A DNA stretch of 64,000 nt from Pseudomonas hygromyciniae (GTDB lineage Bacteria > Pseudomonadota > Gammaproteobacteria > Pseudomonadales > Pseudomonadaceae): positions 3,098,501 to 3,162,500 of the forward strand of contig NZ_CP070506.1 in NCBI RefSeq assembly GCF_016925675.1, given 5' to 3'. Shown one piece after another: positions 8,610 to 18,514 of this stretch. Within the stretch, counting starts at the first letter, position 1. The number at the start of each line of letters is the position of its first letter. The notes under the pieces were generated by a model. The model saw nothing but the letters and a program-made list of their open reading frames with translations, searched no databases and was not told the DNA's origin. The position numbers were made by a program, and so were the translations under genes.

Positions 8610-9905
8610 TCAGGTAGGCAACCACAGGCGCATCCGCGCGCCGCCCAGTGGCGAGGCTTGTACGGTGAGTGTGCCACCCTGCGCCTCGACGGCCCGGCGG
8701 CTGATTGCCAGGCCCAGGCCGAAGCCACCGGTGGCACGGTCGCGGCTACGGTCCAGGCGGTAGAACGGCTCGAAAACCCGTGCGCGCTGTTCTTCGGGGA
8801 TGCCAATCCCATCGTCATCCACCCAGATTTCGCAGCCCTTGGCGCAGACCTTGACGCCAATCTGGATGCGCCGTTCGCAATAGCGCATGGCATTGCGCAG
8901 CAGGTTTTGCAGGGCGCGGGCGGTAAGGCGTGGGTCGAGGGTAAAACGCTCCACGGCGCAATCAAGCACCACATCAATCACGATCTCGGGGTTTTCCAGC
9001 TCATCGTCGATGCTGCCTAGGATGCTGTCGATAAACTCATCGAGCACCACGTCCACCCGTTCGGGCAGTTGCGCCGGGTTTTGCAGGCGGCTGTAGGACA
9101 GCAGTTCCAGCACCAGTTCATCCAGTTCACGGATGTGCGCCACCAGGCCTTGCAGGCGTTCGCGGCTGGCGGCCGGCTGGTCTTCGGACAACGCCAGGGC
9201 CAGGCCAAAATCCAGGCGGGTCAGCGGGGTGCGCAGTTCGTGGGAGACGGCGTTGAGCAAGTCGCGCTGCTGATTAAGCAGGTGTTCGATATCGTTGGCC
9301 ATGGTGTCGAACACCGCCGCCAGGCTGCCGATGTTGGAGCTCGCCGGAATGTGCGTGCGTTCTTCCAGATGGCCACGGCCCAGTTGCGCGGCAGTGGCCT
9401 TGAGGCGTTCCAGGTCGCGCCAGTGCGGGCGCAGCCAGATCAACAGCCCACCCAGCAACGCCGCGCCGATCAATACGTTGATGCTCCAATACAGCAGGTT
9501 CATGTCCATCGGGTCGGGGGGGATGGTCAGCTTGACCGCCAACTGCTCATTGAGTGGCGAGCTGATTTCTTCCATCCAGCCCCACTCCCCCAGGCGGATC
9601 ACCGGTTTGCCCTGCTCCAGCAACCGCTCCTCGGCTGGGGTGTAGCGGGCGTCCTGGCGATGCAGCAATTGCACCTTCAACGGCGCGAAGTCCCGGCCCA
9701 ACTGGGCGGTGACCTCCGACCAGCGCTCCACCGGACGGCTGTGGTACTGGCGCACGATCAGGCTCTGCAAGCCCCGGGATTGCTCGATGTTGTAGTTCAT
9801 GTAGCGGTTGTGGAAGACCTCGATGATGCCCATGGGAATCAGGTAGATAGCCGCGCTGTAGGTCACGATGGTCAGCAGGTAGAGGCGGATCAGGACGCGG
9901 AACAT
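8610..9905 (-). CDS. Sensor histidine kinase (RstB/ParS-like)
   Basis: A 431-residue inner-membrane sensor. The first transmembrane helix is at about 5-27 and the second at about 139-158, with a periplasmic domain of about 110 residues between them. A HAMP linker follows, then the HisKA box NAVSHELRTPLTRLDF with phospho-acceptor His222. The ATPase domain has LLRNAMRY (N box), DDDGIGIPE (G1) and GGFGLGLAISRR (G2). The ATG at 9905 follows the regulator stop by a few bases, so the two genes are cotranscribed. The pair is divergent from an RND efflux operon, which it may regulate (inference). The trigger is not evident from sequence. Confidence 0.92.
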   Translation of the reverse strand: MFRVLIRLYLLTIVTYSAAIYLIPMGIIEVFHNRYMNYNIEQSRGLQSLIVRQYHSRPVERWSEVTAQLGRDFAPLKVQLLHRQDARYTPAEERLLEQGKPVIRLGEWGWMEEISSPLNEQLAVKLTIPPDPMDMNLLYWSINVLIGAALLGGLLIWLRPHWRDLERLKATAAQLGRGHLEERTHIPASSNIGSLAAVFDTMANDIEHLLNQQRDLLNAVSHELRTPLTRLDFGLALALSEDQPAASRERLQGLVAHIRELDELVLELLSYSRLQNPAQLPERVDVVLDEFIDSILGSIDDELENPEIVIDVVLDCAVERFTLDPRLTARALQNLLRNAMRYCERRIQIGVKVCAKGCEIWVDDDGIGIPEEQRARVFEPFYRLDRSRDRATGGFGLGLAISRRAVEAQGGTLTVQASPLGGARMRLWLPT

Positions 9906-9909
9906 AGTG

Positions 9910-10611
9910 TCAGCATTCCCACTCGGAGCGGCTGAACAGGTAGCCCTTGCCCCACACTGTCTTGATCTTACGGGCCTCGCCGGCATGGTCGTCGAATTTG
10001 CGGCGCAGCTTGGAAATGGCCACATCCACCGAACGGTCGGTGCCGTTGAACTCGATACCGCGCAGGCGTTGCAGGATCTGGTCGCGGCTGAGCACTTCGC
10101 CGGCATGCCGGGCCAGCACCACCAGCAGGTTGTACTCGCCGCTGGACAGCTCTACTGACTGGTCGCGCCAGGTCACGGAGCGCTCCGACAGGTCGATGCA
10201 CAGGTTGCCCATCAGGATCTGGTCATTGGCCGCCTGCGGCTCGCTGAGGCTGCTTCGGCGCAACAAGGTGCGTACCCGGGCCAACAATACCCGTGGCTCG
10301 CAGGGTTTGGTCACGTAGTCATCGGCGCCCATTTCCAGGCCCAACACTTGGTCATGGCTGTCATCGCGCGCGGTCAGCATCAGGATCGGCAGGCCCGCCG
10401 AGTCGGCGCGCAGCAGGCGGCAGACTTGCAGGCCGTCAAGGCCAGGCAGCATCAGGTCGAGGATGACCAGGTCCGGTGGATTGAGCCTGGCCCGTTCGCG
10501 CACATGGTCGCCCCGGCTGAGCACATTGACATGATAGCCATTGCGTTCAAGGTAACTGGCAATCAGCTCGGACAGCGCGGCGTCGTCTTCGACCAGGAGG
10601 ATATTGGGCAT
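9910..10611 (-). CDS. OmpR-family response regulator (RstA/ParR-like)
   Basis: A 233-residue DNA-binding response regulator. The receiver domain (1-115) has the acidic pair Asp9-Asp10, phospho-acceptor Asp52 in LVILDLMLPG and Lys102 in DDYVTKP. The C-terminal winged helix carries LLVVLARHAGEVLSRD, then LRGIEFNGTDRSVDVAISKL, which is very close to the corresponding part of RstA. The start at 10611 (MPNILLVEDD) fits the family; the longer upstream frame runs into a REPIN. It is cotranscribed with the kinase and divergent from the efflux genes. Confidence 0.92.
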   Translation of the reverse strand: MPNILLVEDDAALSELIASYLERNGYHVNVLSRGDHVRERARLNPPDLVILDLMLPGLDGLQVCRLLRADSAGLPILMLTARDDSHDQVLGLEMGADDYVTKPCEPRVLLARVRTLLRRSSLSEPQAANDQILMGNLCIDLSERSVTWRDQSVELSSGEYNLLVVLARHAGEVLSRDQILQRLRGIEFNGTDRSVDVAISKLRRKFDDHAGEARKIKTVWGKGYLFSRSEWEC

Positions 10612-10655
10612 GGTGTTTCCAATTAATACGGTTTTTTTGTCGTACACAAATCCAA

Positions 10656-10745
10656 TGTGGGAGCGGGCTTGCCCGCGATAGCAGTGTGTCAGTTGATACA
10701 TCCGGCGACTGATACAGCGCTATCGCGGGCAAGCCCGCTCCTACA
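10656..10745. repeat. REPIN-like doublet in the regulator/efflux intergenic region
   Basis: Two inverted REP units, TGTGGGAGCGGGCTTGCCCG and its near reverse complement ending GGGCAAGCCCGCTCCTACA, flank a spacer of about 35 bp. The whole can fold as one long hairpin. It occupies much of the 305 bp gap between the divergent response-regulator and efflux genes (10612-10916). The rest of that gap (10746-10916) must hold the efflux promoter, but I could not single out a convincing -35/-10 pair. Confidence 0.85.
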
Positions 10746-10916
10746 TTAGATCGTCATTGATCAGAAGAGCTTGTTAGGATCCGCAGCCGTGAAGGATATA
10801 CGCACGCGCCTCGGCGTGCGCCGCACCTTACATTTCTTCACACACCGCCTACACAGCTTCACAGCACTGAGCCGGGCGCGCCCGTAGGATGCGCCAGTCA
10901 ATATTGGGATAAGAGC

Positions 10917-12074
10917 ATGTCAAAGAATCTGTTTGCGCCGTTTTGCCTGCTGGCACTGACGTTGGCCCTGGGTGCCTGTGGCAACTCCGCGGACGAGGCC
11001 CCGCAAATGCCCCTCGCCAAGGTACGGATCGAAACCCTCGAAGCCAAACCCCTGTCCATCAGCAGTGAACTGAGCGGGCGAATTGCCGCACCGCGCATTG
11101 CCGAGGTGCGCGCACGGGTCGCCGGCGTGGTCTTGCAGCGGGTGTTCAACGAAGGCCACGACGTGAAACAGGGCGACGTGCTGTTTCGTATCGACCCGGC
11201 GCCCTTCAAGGCTGACCTCGACAGCGCCCAGGCGAGCCTGCGCAAGGCCGAAGCCAATGCCTTCCAGGCGCGCCTGCAAGAGCAGCGCTATAGCCAGTTG
11301 GTCGAAGGCAATGCCATCAGCGCCCAAGACTACGACAACGCCCGCGCCGCCGCCCGGCAGACTGCCGCCGATGTCGCGGCCAACCAGGCCGCGGTGCAAC
11401 GCGCCAAGCTCAACCTCGGCTATGCCACGGTGACAGCGCCGATCTCCGGGCGCATCGGCCGGGCGCTGGTGACCGAAGGCGCACTGGTGGGCCAGAACGA
11501 AGCCACGCCCATGGCATTGATCCAGCAACTGGACCCGATCCACGCGGACCTCACCCAGTCCACCCGCGAGCTCAATGACCTGCGCCGGGCCTTTCGCGCC
11601 GGGCATTTGAAACAAGTGGGCCATGACCAGGCCAAGGCCACGCTGATCCAGGATGACGGTAGCCTGTACCCGCTGCCGGGCAAGTTGCTGTTCGCGGAGA
11701 TTTCCGTGGACCCCGGTACCGGGCAGATCAACCTGCGCAGCGAATTCCCCAACCCGGACCTCGACCTGTTGCCCGGCAGCTTTATCCGTGTGCGCCTGGA
11801 GCAGGCGGTCGACCAGCAAGGCCTGAGCGTGCCGCAGCGCGCAATCACCCGCGACAGCGCCGGTATCCCCATGGTGTTGCTGGTGGATGCCGAACAGAAC
11901 GTCAGCCAGCAACCGGTGGAGTTGGGCGCTGCGGTCAACGATCGCTGGGTGGTCAACAGCGGCCTGAAGGCCGGTGACCGCATCATCGTCGAAGGCCTGC
12001 AACATGCGCGCCCCGGTGAAAAAGTCGAAGTGGATGCCAGCCCCGAGCCTGTTGCTCAGGCAGCCGGCCAGTAA
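10917..12074 (+). CDS. RND efflux periplasmic adaptor (MFP) lipoprotein
   Basis: A 385-residue membrane-fusion protein linking an RND pump to an outer-membrane channel. The signal peptide ends in a lipobox (LALGAC, Cys21), so the adaptor is lipid-anchored. The biotinyl-lipoyl half-motifs are ARVAGVVLQRVFNEGHDVKQGDVLFRI (residues about 64-90) and the return strand VTAPISGRIGRALVTEGALVG, separated by an alpha-helical hairpin rich in Ala, Gln and Arg. It is the first gene of the pump operon, 18 bp before the RND gene. No outer-membrane factor follows, so a shared OprM-type channel is probably used. Confidence 0.92.
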   Translation: MSKNLFAPFCLLALTLALGACGNSADEAPQMPLAKVRIETLEAKPLSISSELSGRIAAPRIAEVRARVAGVVLQRVFNEGHDVKQGDVLFRIDPAPFKADLDSAQASLRKAEANAFQARLQEQRYSQLVEGNAISAQDYDNARAAARQTAADVAANQAAVQRAKLNLGYATVTAPISGRIGRALVTEGALVGQNEATPMALIQQLDPIHADLTQSTRELNDLRRAFRAGHLKQVGHDQAKATLIQDDGSLYPLPGKLLFAEISVDPGTGQINLRSEFPNPDLDLLPGSFIRVRLEQAVDQQGLSVPQRAITRDSAGIPMVLLVDAEQNVSQQPVELGAAVNDRWVVNSGLKAGDRIIVEGLQHARPGEKVEVDASPEPVAQAAGQ

Positions 12075-12092
12075 TCAAAGGGATCAGAGACA

Positions 12093-15000
12093 ATGCCGCA
12101 GTTCTTTATTGACCGCCCGATCTTCGCCTGGGTGGTCGCCCTGTTTATCCTGCTGGCGGGCGCCCTCGCCATCCCGCAGTTGCCGGTGGCGCAGTACCCC
12201 AACGTCGCACCACCGAAGGTGGAAATCTACGCGGTGTACCCGGGCGCTTCGGCGCAGACCCTGGACGAAAGCGTGGTCAGCCTGATCGAGCAGGAGCTCA
12301 ACGGTGCCGACCACTTGTTGTATTTCGAATCCCAGAGCAGCCTCGGCTCGGCCACCATCACCGCGACCTTCCAGCCAGGCACCAACCCGGAAATGGCCCA
12401 GGTCGATGTGCAGAACCGCCTCAAGGCCGTGGAGCCGCGCCTGCCGCAAGCCGTGACCCAGCAAGGCCTGCAGGTGGAGAAAGTGTCCGCCGGTTTCCTG
12501 CTGCTGGTGACCCTCACCTCCAGTGACGGCAAGCTCGACGACGTGGCGCTCAGCGATTACCTGGCGCGCAACGTGATGAACGAGCTCAAGCGCCTGGACG
12601 GGGTGGGCAAGGCCCAGTTGTATGGCGCCGAACGGGCGATGCGGATCTGGATCGACCCGCAGAAACTCATCGGTTTCAACCTGACCCCGGCCGACGTGAA
12701 TGCCGCGATCACCGCGCAGAACGCCCAGGTTTCGGCGGGCAGCATTGGTGACTTGCCGGGCACCAACACCCAGGAAATCACCGCCTCGATTCTGGTCAAG
12801 GGCCAGCTCTCCACCCCAGCCGAATTTGCCGACATTGTGCTCAAGGCCAACCCGGACGGCTCCACCGTGCGCATTGGCGATGTGGCGCGGGTCGAGATCG
12901 GCAGCCAGGAATACCAGTTCTCCACGCGGTTGAACGGCAAGCCGTCTACCGCCGTCAGCGTGCAGCTGTCGCCGGGCGCCAACGCCTTGAGCACTGCGAC
13001 CCTGGTGCGGGCGAAGATGGATGAGCTGTCGCGCTATTTCCCGGCCAATGTCGAGTACAAGATCCCGTACGACACCTCTCCGTTCGTCAAGGTCTCGATC
13101 ACCAAAGTGATCTACACCCTGCTGGAGGCGATGGCGCTGGTGTTTGCGGTGATGTTCCTGTTCTTGCAGAACATCCGCTACACCCTGATCCCGACGCTGG
13201 TGGTGCCGATTGCGCTGATGGGCACCTTCGCCACCATGCTGTTGCTGGGGTTCTCGATCAACGTGCTGACCATGTTTGGCATGGTGTTGGCCATCGGTAT
13301 CCTGGTGGACGATGCAATCGTGGTGGTGGAGAACGTCGAGCGGATCATGGTCACCGAGGGCCTGTCGCCCAAGGAAGCCACGCGCAAGGCCATGGGCCAG
13401 ATCACCGGCGCGATCATCGGGATAACCCTGGTGCTGGTGGCGGTATTCCTGCCGATGGCCTTTATGCCCGGCTCGGTGGGGGTGATTTACCAGCAGTTCT
13501 CGCTGTCGATGGCCACCTCGATCCTGTTCTCAGCGTTCCTCGCCCTGTCGTTGACCCCGGCCCTGTGCGCCACGTTGCTCAAGCCGATTGCCAAGGGCGA
13601 GCATCACGCCAAGGGCGGGTTCTTTGGCTGGTTCAACCGCCGCTTCGAGCAACTGACCGACCGCTACGAAGGTTGGGTGGCCTATGCCCTCAAGCGCAGC
13701 GGCCGCTACTTGCTGATCTATCTGGTATTGCTGGTGGGCATGGGGTTGCTGTTCAGCCGCCTGCCCGCTTCGTTCCTGCCGGTGGAAGACCAGGGCTACA
13801 CCATCACCGATATCCAGCTGCCACCAGGCGCGAGCAAAAACCGTACGGTACTGGTAGCTGAGCAGATCGAGGCGCATAACGCCACCGAGCCAGGCGTCGG
13901 CGATACGACGATGATCATGGGTTTCAGCTTCTCCGGCGCCGGGCAAAACGCGGCGCTGGCGTTTACCACGCTCAAGGATTGGTCCGAGCGAAGTAGCGAC
14001 GATTCGGCAGCCTCGATTGCCGATCGTGCCAACATGGCCTTTACCGAGCTCAAGGATGCGATGGCCTATGCCGTGCTGCCGCCACCGGTGGACGGCTTGG
14101 GTACGTCCAGCGGCTTTGAGTTCCGTCTGCAGGACCGTGGTGGCGTGGGGCATGCCGCGTTGATGGCGGCGCGTACCGAGTTGCTGACGGCGGCGGAAAA
14201 AAGCCCGATCCTGGCCAACGTGCGCGAAAGTGCCTTGGCCGAAGCGCCACAAGTGCAGCTTGAAGTGGACCGCAAGCGCGCGAATGCCTTGGGCGTGTCG
14301 TTTGCCGATGTGGGCAATATCCTGTCCTCGGCCATTGGCTCGGCCTATATCAATGACTTCCCCAACCAGGGCCGCATGCAGCGGGTGGTGGTACAGGCCG
14401 AAGGTGATCAACGCAGCCAGGTCGAAGACCTGATGAAGATCCATGTGCGCAACGACGCCGGAAAGATGGTGCCGTTGTCGGCGTTTGTCGAAGCACGTTG
14501 GGTGCAGGGCCCGGCGCAGTTGACCCGTTACAACGGCTACCCGGCCATCGCCATTTCCGGCGAGGCCTCACCGGGCCACAGCACCGGCGAGGCGATGGAG
14601 GAAATCCAGCGCCTGGTCAGCCAACTGCCGGCGGGTCTGGGACAGGAATGGACCGGTTTGTCGCTGCAGGAACGCTTGTCGGGTTCCCAGGCGCCGCTGC
14701 TGTTGATGCTGTCGCTGCTAGTGGTGTTCCTGTGCCTGGCGGCGCTGTATGAAAGCTGGTCGATCCCCACCTCGGTGTTGCTGGTGGTGCCGTTGGGGGG
14801 TATTGGGCGCGGTGATGGCGGTAGTCGCTGCGCGGCATGCCCAACGATGTGTTCTTCAAGGTCGGCCTGATCACCATCATCGGCCTGTCGGCGAAAAACG
14901 CGATTCTGATCATCGAGTTTGCCAAGGAGCTGTATGACCAGGGTGAAGACCTGATCGATGCGACATTGAAAGCGGCCCGCTTGCGTCTGCGCCCGATCAT

Positions 15001-15187
15001 CATGACCTCGCTGGCGTTTATTCTCGGCGTGGTGCCATTGGCGATTGCCACCGGTGCCAGTTCGGCGAGCCAGCAGGCGATCGGCACCGGGGTGATCGGC
15101 GGGATGATCACCGCGACATTGGCAGTGGTGTTTGTGCCGGTGTTCTTTGTGGTGGTGATGAAACTGGTACGCAAACGTAAAGATTGA
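12093..15187 (+). pseudogene. RND (HAE1) multidrug efflux transporter, frameshifted near the C terminus
   Basis: The first 905 or so codons read as an intact inner-membrane RND pump: MPQFFIDRPIFAWV at the N terminus, a porter domain, the proton-relay aspartates in GILVDDAIVVVENVER, and GFFGWFNRRFEQ at the central loop. After SVLLVVPLG the frame breaks at the G6 run 14795-14800 and again near 14815-14830. The third frame then resumes with [21 protein letters not shown] and runs to a normal end at 15187. Removing two extra bases restores about 1030 residues, the standard length. The C-terminal transmembrane helices are therefore all encoded. The substrate is unknown. Loss of function or two base-calling errors are both possible, and I favour error. 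Confidence 0.88.
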
Positions 15188-15198
15188 TCGCACCACCC

Positions 15199-15298
15199 TG
15201 TAGGAGCCGGCTTGCCGGCGAAAAACCAGAGAACGCTCCGGGGGCATCAGGATAACCGCGTTATCGTTGATGATTTTCGCCGGCAAGCCGGCTCCTAC
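15199..15298. repeat. REPIN-like doublet, second sequence type
   Basis: The inverted units TGTAGGAGCCGGCTTGCCGG and the matching CCGGCAAGCCGGCTCCTAC enclose a spacer of about 45 bp. The core (CCGGCTTGCCGGCG) differs from that of the doublet at 10.7 kb, so this is a different REP class. It lies between the RND gene and the DUF1345 gene. Confidence 0.83.
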
Positions 15299-15343
15299 GG
15301 GAATAGGCTATGGTTGCTCACCACACCTGTATTTGTGAGCACC

Positions 15344-15985
15344 ATGCCCTTTCTCGCCCGAACCCACCCTCGCCTTTCCGCCGCCGCCGTCCTGGGCCTG
15401 GCAATCAGCATCCTCGCGCCCTTCGATTCGATCCTCACCAAAATCCTCATCGGCTGGAACGCCGGAGTCTGGACTTACCTGGTCCTGATGCTGCGCCTGA
15501 CCATCCGGGCCAAGGCCGAAGACGTCAAGCGGATCGCCGAAATCGAGGATGAGAACGCCGGCCTGGTGCTGTTCATGGTGTGTATTGCCGCGATTGCGAG
15601 CCTGGCGACCATCGCTTTTGGCCTGGCCGGCACTAAACACCTGGACACCGCCGAACGCCTGCTGCACTACGGTTTTACCGGCGTGACGGTGATTGGTTCG
15701 TGGTTGCTGATCGGGGTGATTTTCAGCGTGCACTACGCCCGCCTCTACTACACCTGGGAAGGCAAGGAGCCGGCGCTGCGTTTTGCCGAGGGGCCGCTGA
15801 CGCCCAACTACTGGGATTTCCTGTACTTCTCTTTCACCATCGGCGTCGCCGTGCAGACCTCGGATGTGGGCGTCGCCACCCGCGCCATGCGCAAGGTGGT
15901 ACTGGGGCAATCGTTGATCGGGTTCCTGTTCAACACGGCGATCCTGGGGTTCTCGATCAATATTGCCGCCGGACTGTTCGGTTAA
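15344..15985 (+). CDS. DUF1345 family inner-membrane protein
   Basis: A 213-residue membrane protein with about five hydrophobic helices. Family-type segments include [11 protein letters not shown] and the downstream block [23 protein letters not shown]1345 proteins have no established function. The start is the ATG at 15344 ([10 protein letters not shown]), the first start after the REPIN; the longer frame would translate the repeat. It stands alone between the efflux operon and a convergent autotransporter gene, and a bidirectional terminator follows it. Confidence 0.87.
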   Translation: MPFLARTHPRLSAAAVLGLAISILAPFDSILTKILIGWNAGVWTYLVLMLRLTIRAKAEDVKRIAEIEDENAGLVLFMVCIAAIASLATIAFGLAGTKHLDTAERLLHYGFTGVTVIGSWLLIGVIFSVHYARLYYTWEGKEPALRFAEGPLTPNYWDFLYFSFTIGVAVQTSDVGVATRAMRKVVLGQSLIGFLFNTAILGFSINIAAGLFG

Positions 15986-16002
15986 CCGCCAAGAGCGCCC
16001 AC

Positions 16003-16030
16003 AAAAAAAGGAAGCCGAAGCTTCCTTTTT
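16003..16030. terminator. Bidirectional intrinsic terminator
   Basis: The stem AAAGGAAGC-cgaa-GCTTCCTTTT is flanked by an A-run on the left and a T-run on the right. It can end transcription of the DUF1345 gene on the plus strand and the autotransporter gene on the minus strand, whose stop is 15 bp away. Confidence 0.85.
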
Positions 16031-16044
16031 CTTGAGCGGGTGTC

Positions 16045-18378
16045 TTAGAAGTCGTAACGAATACCGAAGTTGACACCCCAGGGCTGGTCGATTTTCTTGC
16101 CTTGGCTGGTTTCAAAGTCTGCATGTACCTTGACGTTCTGCGAAACCGACATGGCCACACCGGCGGCCAATTCCACCCGCGAACCGGACAGATCATTGTT
16201 GAAGCTTTGACCGTTGATAAACACCTTGTTGCTCTGATCAAACTCATGGGCCACGGCAGTACGCAGGTAGGGCTGCAGTACACCGCCACTTTCCAGCTGG
16301 ATGTTCTTGCCAGCCGTCACACCCACCTTGCCGACCACGCTGCTGGAGCGATCACCTTTGGCCTTCAGGCCATTGGACAGCTCATAGCTCTGCGCCTGGG
16401 TGATCGTTGCCGACAACTGGCCATACGGTTCAACGAAGAAATCGTTATCCAGCTTGATGTGGCGACCGAACTCGGCCGATGCACCCACGGCGTTTTGCGA
16501 GTAGCTTCCCTTGGCTTTTTTACCATCGCTCATGGTCACGTCGTTGTCAGTGTGCAAGCGGTTGAGCTTGGCCACACCATCGAAGTACAAACCACTTTCA
16601 GCGTCCAGCCAGGTGGCGTAACCGCCCACATAGTAACTCTTGACCTCACCACTGCTGCCTCGGGTCAGGCTCAGGTCCGAGGTGCTGTGGCCGCCCATCA
16701 CGCCGGCAATCCACTGACCATCACCGCTGGACAACGGCGCGTCGGCACCGATGGTGAAGCCCTTCTGGACCTGCTTGTAGCCCGCGCCGTTCTTGTTGCT
16801 CGCTACGTCGAATTTATTGCCGTAGCTGCGCATCCACAGGCCGTTGCCAGCCCCTTCACTGAAGCGCAATTCACCCATGCGCGTACGCAGGATGCTCATC
16901 TCGCCGTACAACACGGTCGGCGCGCTGTTGAACAGGGCGAGTACCGAGTGGGCGCTGGTGCTGGTGCCGCGACGGGTCGGGTCGAGCAACCAGTCGGTAC
17001 CCTCCTGCTTCAAGCCATAGGCAAAGGCACCGACGTCCACCGTGTCACCCAGCAGGGAAAAGTGCGCATTGCCGCCTTCGGTCTGCACAACCTTGATCGG
17101 CTCGCCGCGGGCCATTTCCGAGCCGGTGGCGGCCAGCAGCAGGCTATGACTGCCCTCGGCCTTGCCCTCGACGTTGAGGAAATCGGTCTGGTGGGTGGAA
17201 AAGTCGGTGTGCATGATGAACGTGCCCTCGCCTTCCAGGCTCTTTACGTTCAATTGGTAGAACTCATCCGCCCCGCCGAAGTGCACGGCGCCGCCGCCCA
17301 TCTTCAAGGCGTCGACATTGCTGTCGCCCACCAGCACCCAGTTGGAGGCATCGTTCACGCTCAACTCGGCAACGTTTTTCAACTGGCCGGTCAACCAGGA
17401 GCCGTTGTTGAGCTGCACCTTGGCGCTGCTGCCATCCTCGGCAACCACGTCGCCCACCAGGACGCTGCGGTCAACGTTCATGTTGGCGGTGGCGCCACCG
17501 GTGACTTCCAGGATATTGCCGTTGCCGCCGGTCAAGGTCGAACCATTGAGCACCTGAATATCAGCTGCGGCACCCGCGACCAACAAGGCTGCGCCGTTGC
17601 GACCTTCGACATGGGACCCGTCCAGCATCAGGTTGCTGGCATTCAACGTCGGCGATTCATACGATAGGCGCACGCCATTTTCGCCACCTGTGATTCGGCT
17701 CGCCGAGGCAGTGACATCACCGCCTAACAGCAGTACACCGAGACCATTTTCGTCAGTGGCAACAACATCTGAACCAACGAAGTTGATCTGGCTGAAAGAG
17801 GTGGTACGTGCACCTTCCGTCGAGCCCTGTACTAGGCTGTTGAAAACGCTCACGCTGGACCCGTTACTGCCCGTGAAGTTGCGTGCAGCGACAATACCAA
17901 TGCCATTCTTGTTAATGACGCTGCTGGCATTGACCTGCATCTGGCTGCCTTGCAGGTTGATCGCATATCGAGAGGAGCTTCTAGCCTCTACCGTGGCACC
18001 GTTCAGGTTGATCTGCGATCCCTGGCTGGCGTAGATATCCTGGGCCTTGGTACCCGCATTCAGCGTCAGGTTGCCAGCCGTTACTCTTGACTGTTTCAGC
18101 TCCGCCCCGTTGGAGATCAGGTGCGCATTGCTGTCAATGACCCAGTCGTCGATCCTGGTACCGGATTGAATGGTGCGTTCCATGCCAGGATGAAGGGTGG
18201 TAGTTGCGTGAGCCAAAAAGGAGCCCAGCATCAGGAAACTGGCAGTTGGCACCTGAAGAGCAATTACCAGAGGGTGTTTTTTAAAAACAGTGTTGATACT
18301 CAATGCATGTATACCCGTAAAGAACCTTCCCCGCAGGGAACGAATTGACCGGCACCACGTGAGATGGGTCCAAGCCAT
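16045..18378 (-). CDS. Autotransporter (type Va), pertactin-like passenger with C-terminal beta-barrel
   Basis: A 777-residue secreted or surface protein. Near the N terminus a hydrophobic stretch (FKKHPLVIALQVPTASFLML, ending FLAHAT) serves as signal peptide. The passenger (about 60-490) is rich in short Gly/Asn/Ser repeats such as LNGATVEARSS and LDGSHVEGRNG, typical of a beta-helix, with a pertactin-like end (FLNVEGKAEGSHSLLLAATG). The last 280 residues form the translocator barrel, with GLWMRSYGNKFDV, the repeated YGQLSATIT and YLRTAVAHEF strands, and a terminal GIRYDF ending in Phe. The ATG at 18378 gives a rather long pre-signal segment; a TTG near 18304 is an alternative start. The function of the passenger is unknown; adhesion is the usual guess. 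Confidence 0.88.
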   Translation of the reverse strand: MAWTHLTWCRSIRSLRGRFFTGIHALSINTVFKKHPLVIALQVPTASFLMLGSFLAHATTTLHPGMERTIQSGTRIDDWVIDSNAHLISNGAELKQSRVTAGNLTLNAGTKAQDIYASQGSQINLNGATVEARSSSRYAINLQGSQMQVNASSVINKNGIGIVAARNFTGSNGSSVSVFNSLVQGSTEGARTTSFSQINFVGSDVVATDENGLGVLLLGGDVTASASRITGGENGVRLSYESPTLNASNLMLDGSHVEGRNGAALLVAGAAADIQVLNGSTLTGGNGNILEVTGGATANMNVDRSVLVGDVVAEDGSSAKVQLNNGSWLTGQLKNVAELSVNDASNWVLVGDSNVDALKMGGGAVHFGGADEFYQLNVKSLEGEGTFIMHTDFSTHQTDFLNVEGKAEGSHSLLLAATGSEMARGEPIKVVQTEGGNAHFSLLGDTVDVGAFAYGLKQEGTDWLLDPTRRGTSTSAHSVLALFNSAPTVLYGEMSILRTRMGELRFSEGAGNGLWMRSYGNKFDVASNKNGAGYKQVQKGFTIGADAPLSSGDGQWIAGVMGGHSTSDLSLTRGSSGEVKSYYVGGYATWLDAESGLYFDGVAKLNRLHTDNDVTMSDGKKAKGSYSQNAVGASAEFGRHIKLDNDFFVEPYGQLSATITQAQSYELSNGLKAKGDRSSSVVGKVGVTAGKNIQLESGGVLQPYLRTAVAHEFDQSNKVFINGQSFNNDLSGSRVELAAGVAMSVSQNVKVHADFETSQGKKIDQPWGVNFGIRYDF

Positions 18379-18465
18379 GAGGGGCGCAGGTTAGGTAAGC
18401 ACGGAGTACAGGTATGTAGGATTTATCTTTAAGTATTGTTCGAACAAATATTTGCTAACCGTAGG

Positions 18466-18496
18466 AAAAAAAAAGAGGAGCCAAGCTCCTCTTTTT
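18466..18496. terminator. Intrinsic terminator after the 667-residue protein gene
   Basis: The stem AAAAGAGGAGC-caa-GCTCCTCTTTT has A and T runs on both sides. It lies 19 bp beyond the stop of the gene at 18515 on the minus strand, and separates it from the autotransporter gene further down the same strand. Confidence 0.85.
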
Positions 18497-18514
18497 CCAT
18501 TCACGGTCTAACGA

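Noticed and set aside
14749..14937. Separate small gene inside the RND frameshift zone
   Set aside because: Its frame covers the short stretch between the two extra bases of the pump gene, and its residues there correspond to the pump's own sequence.
16102..17667. Long plus-strand open frame of 521 codons opposite the autotransporter gene
   Set aside because: It is antisense to an autotransporter with clear signal, passenger and barrel motifs. The antisense product is low-complexity and matches no domain.
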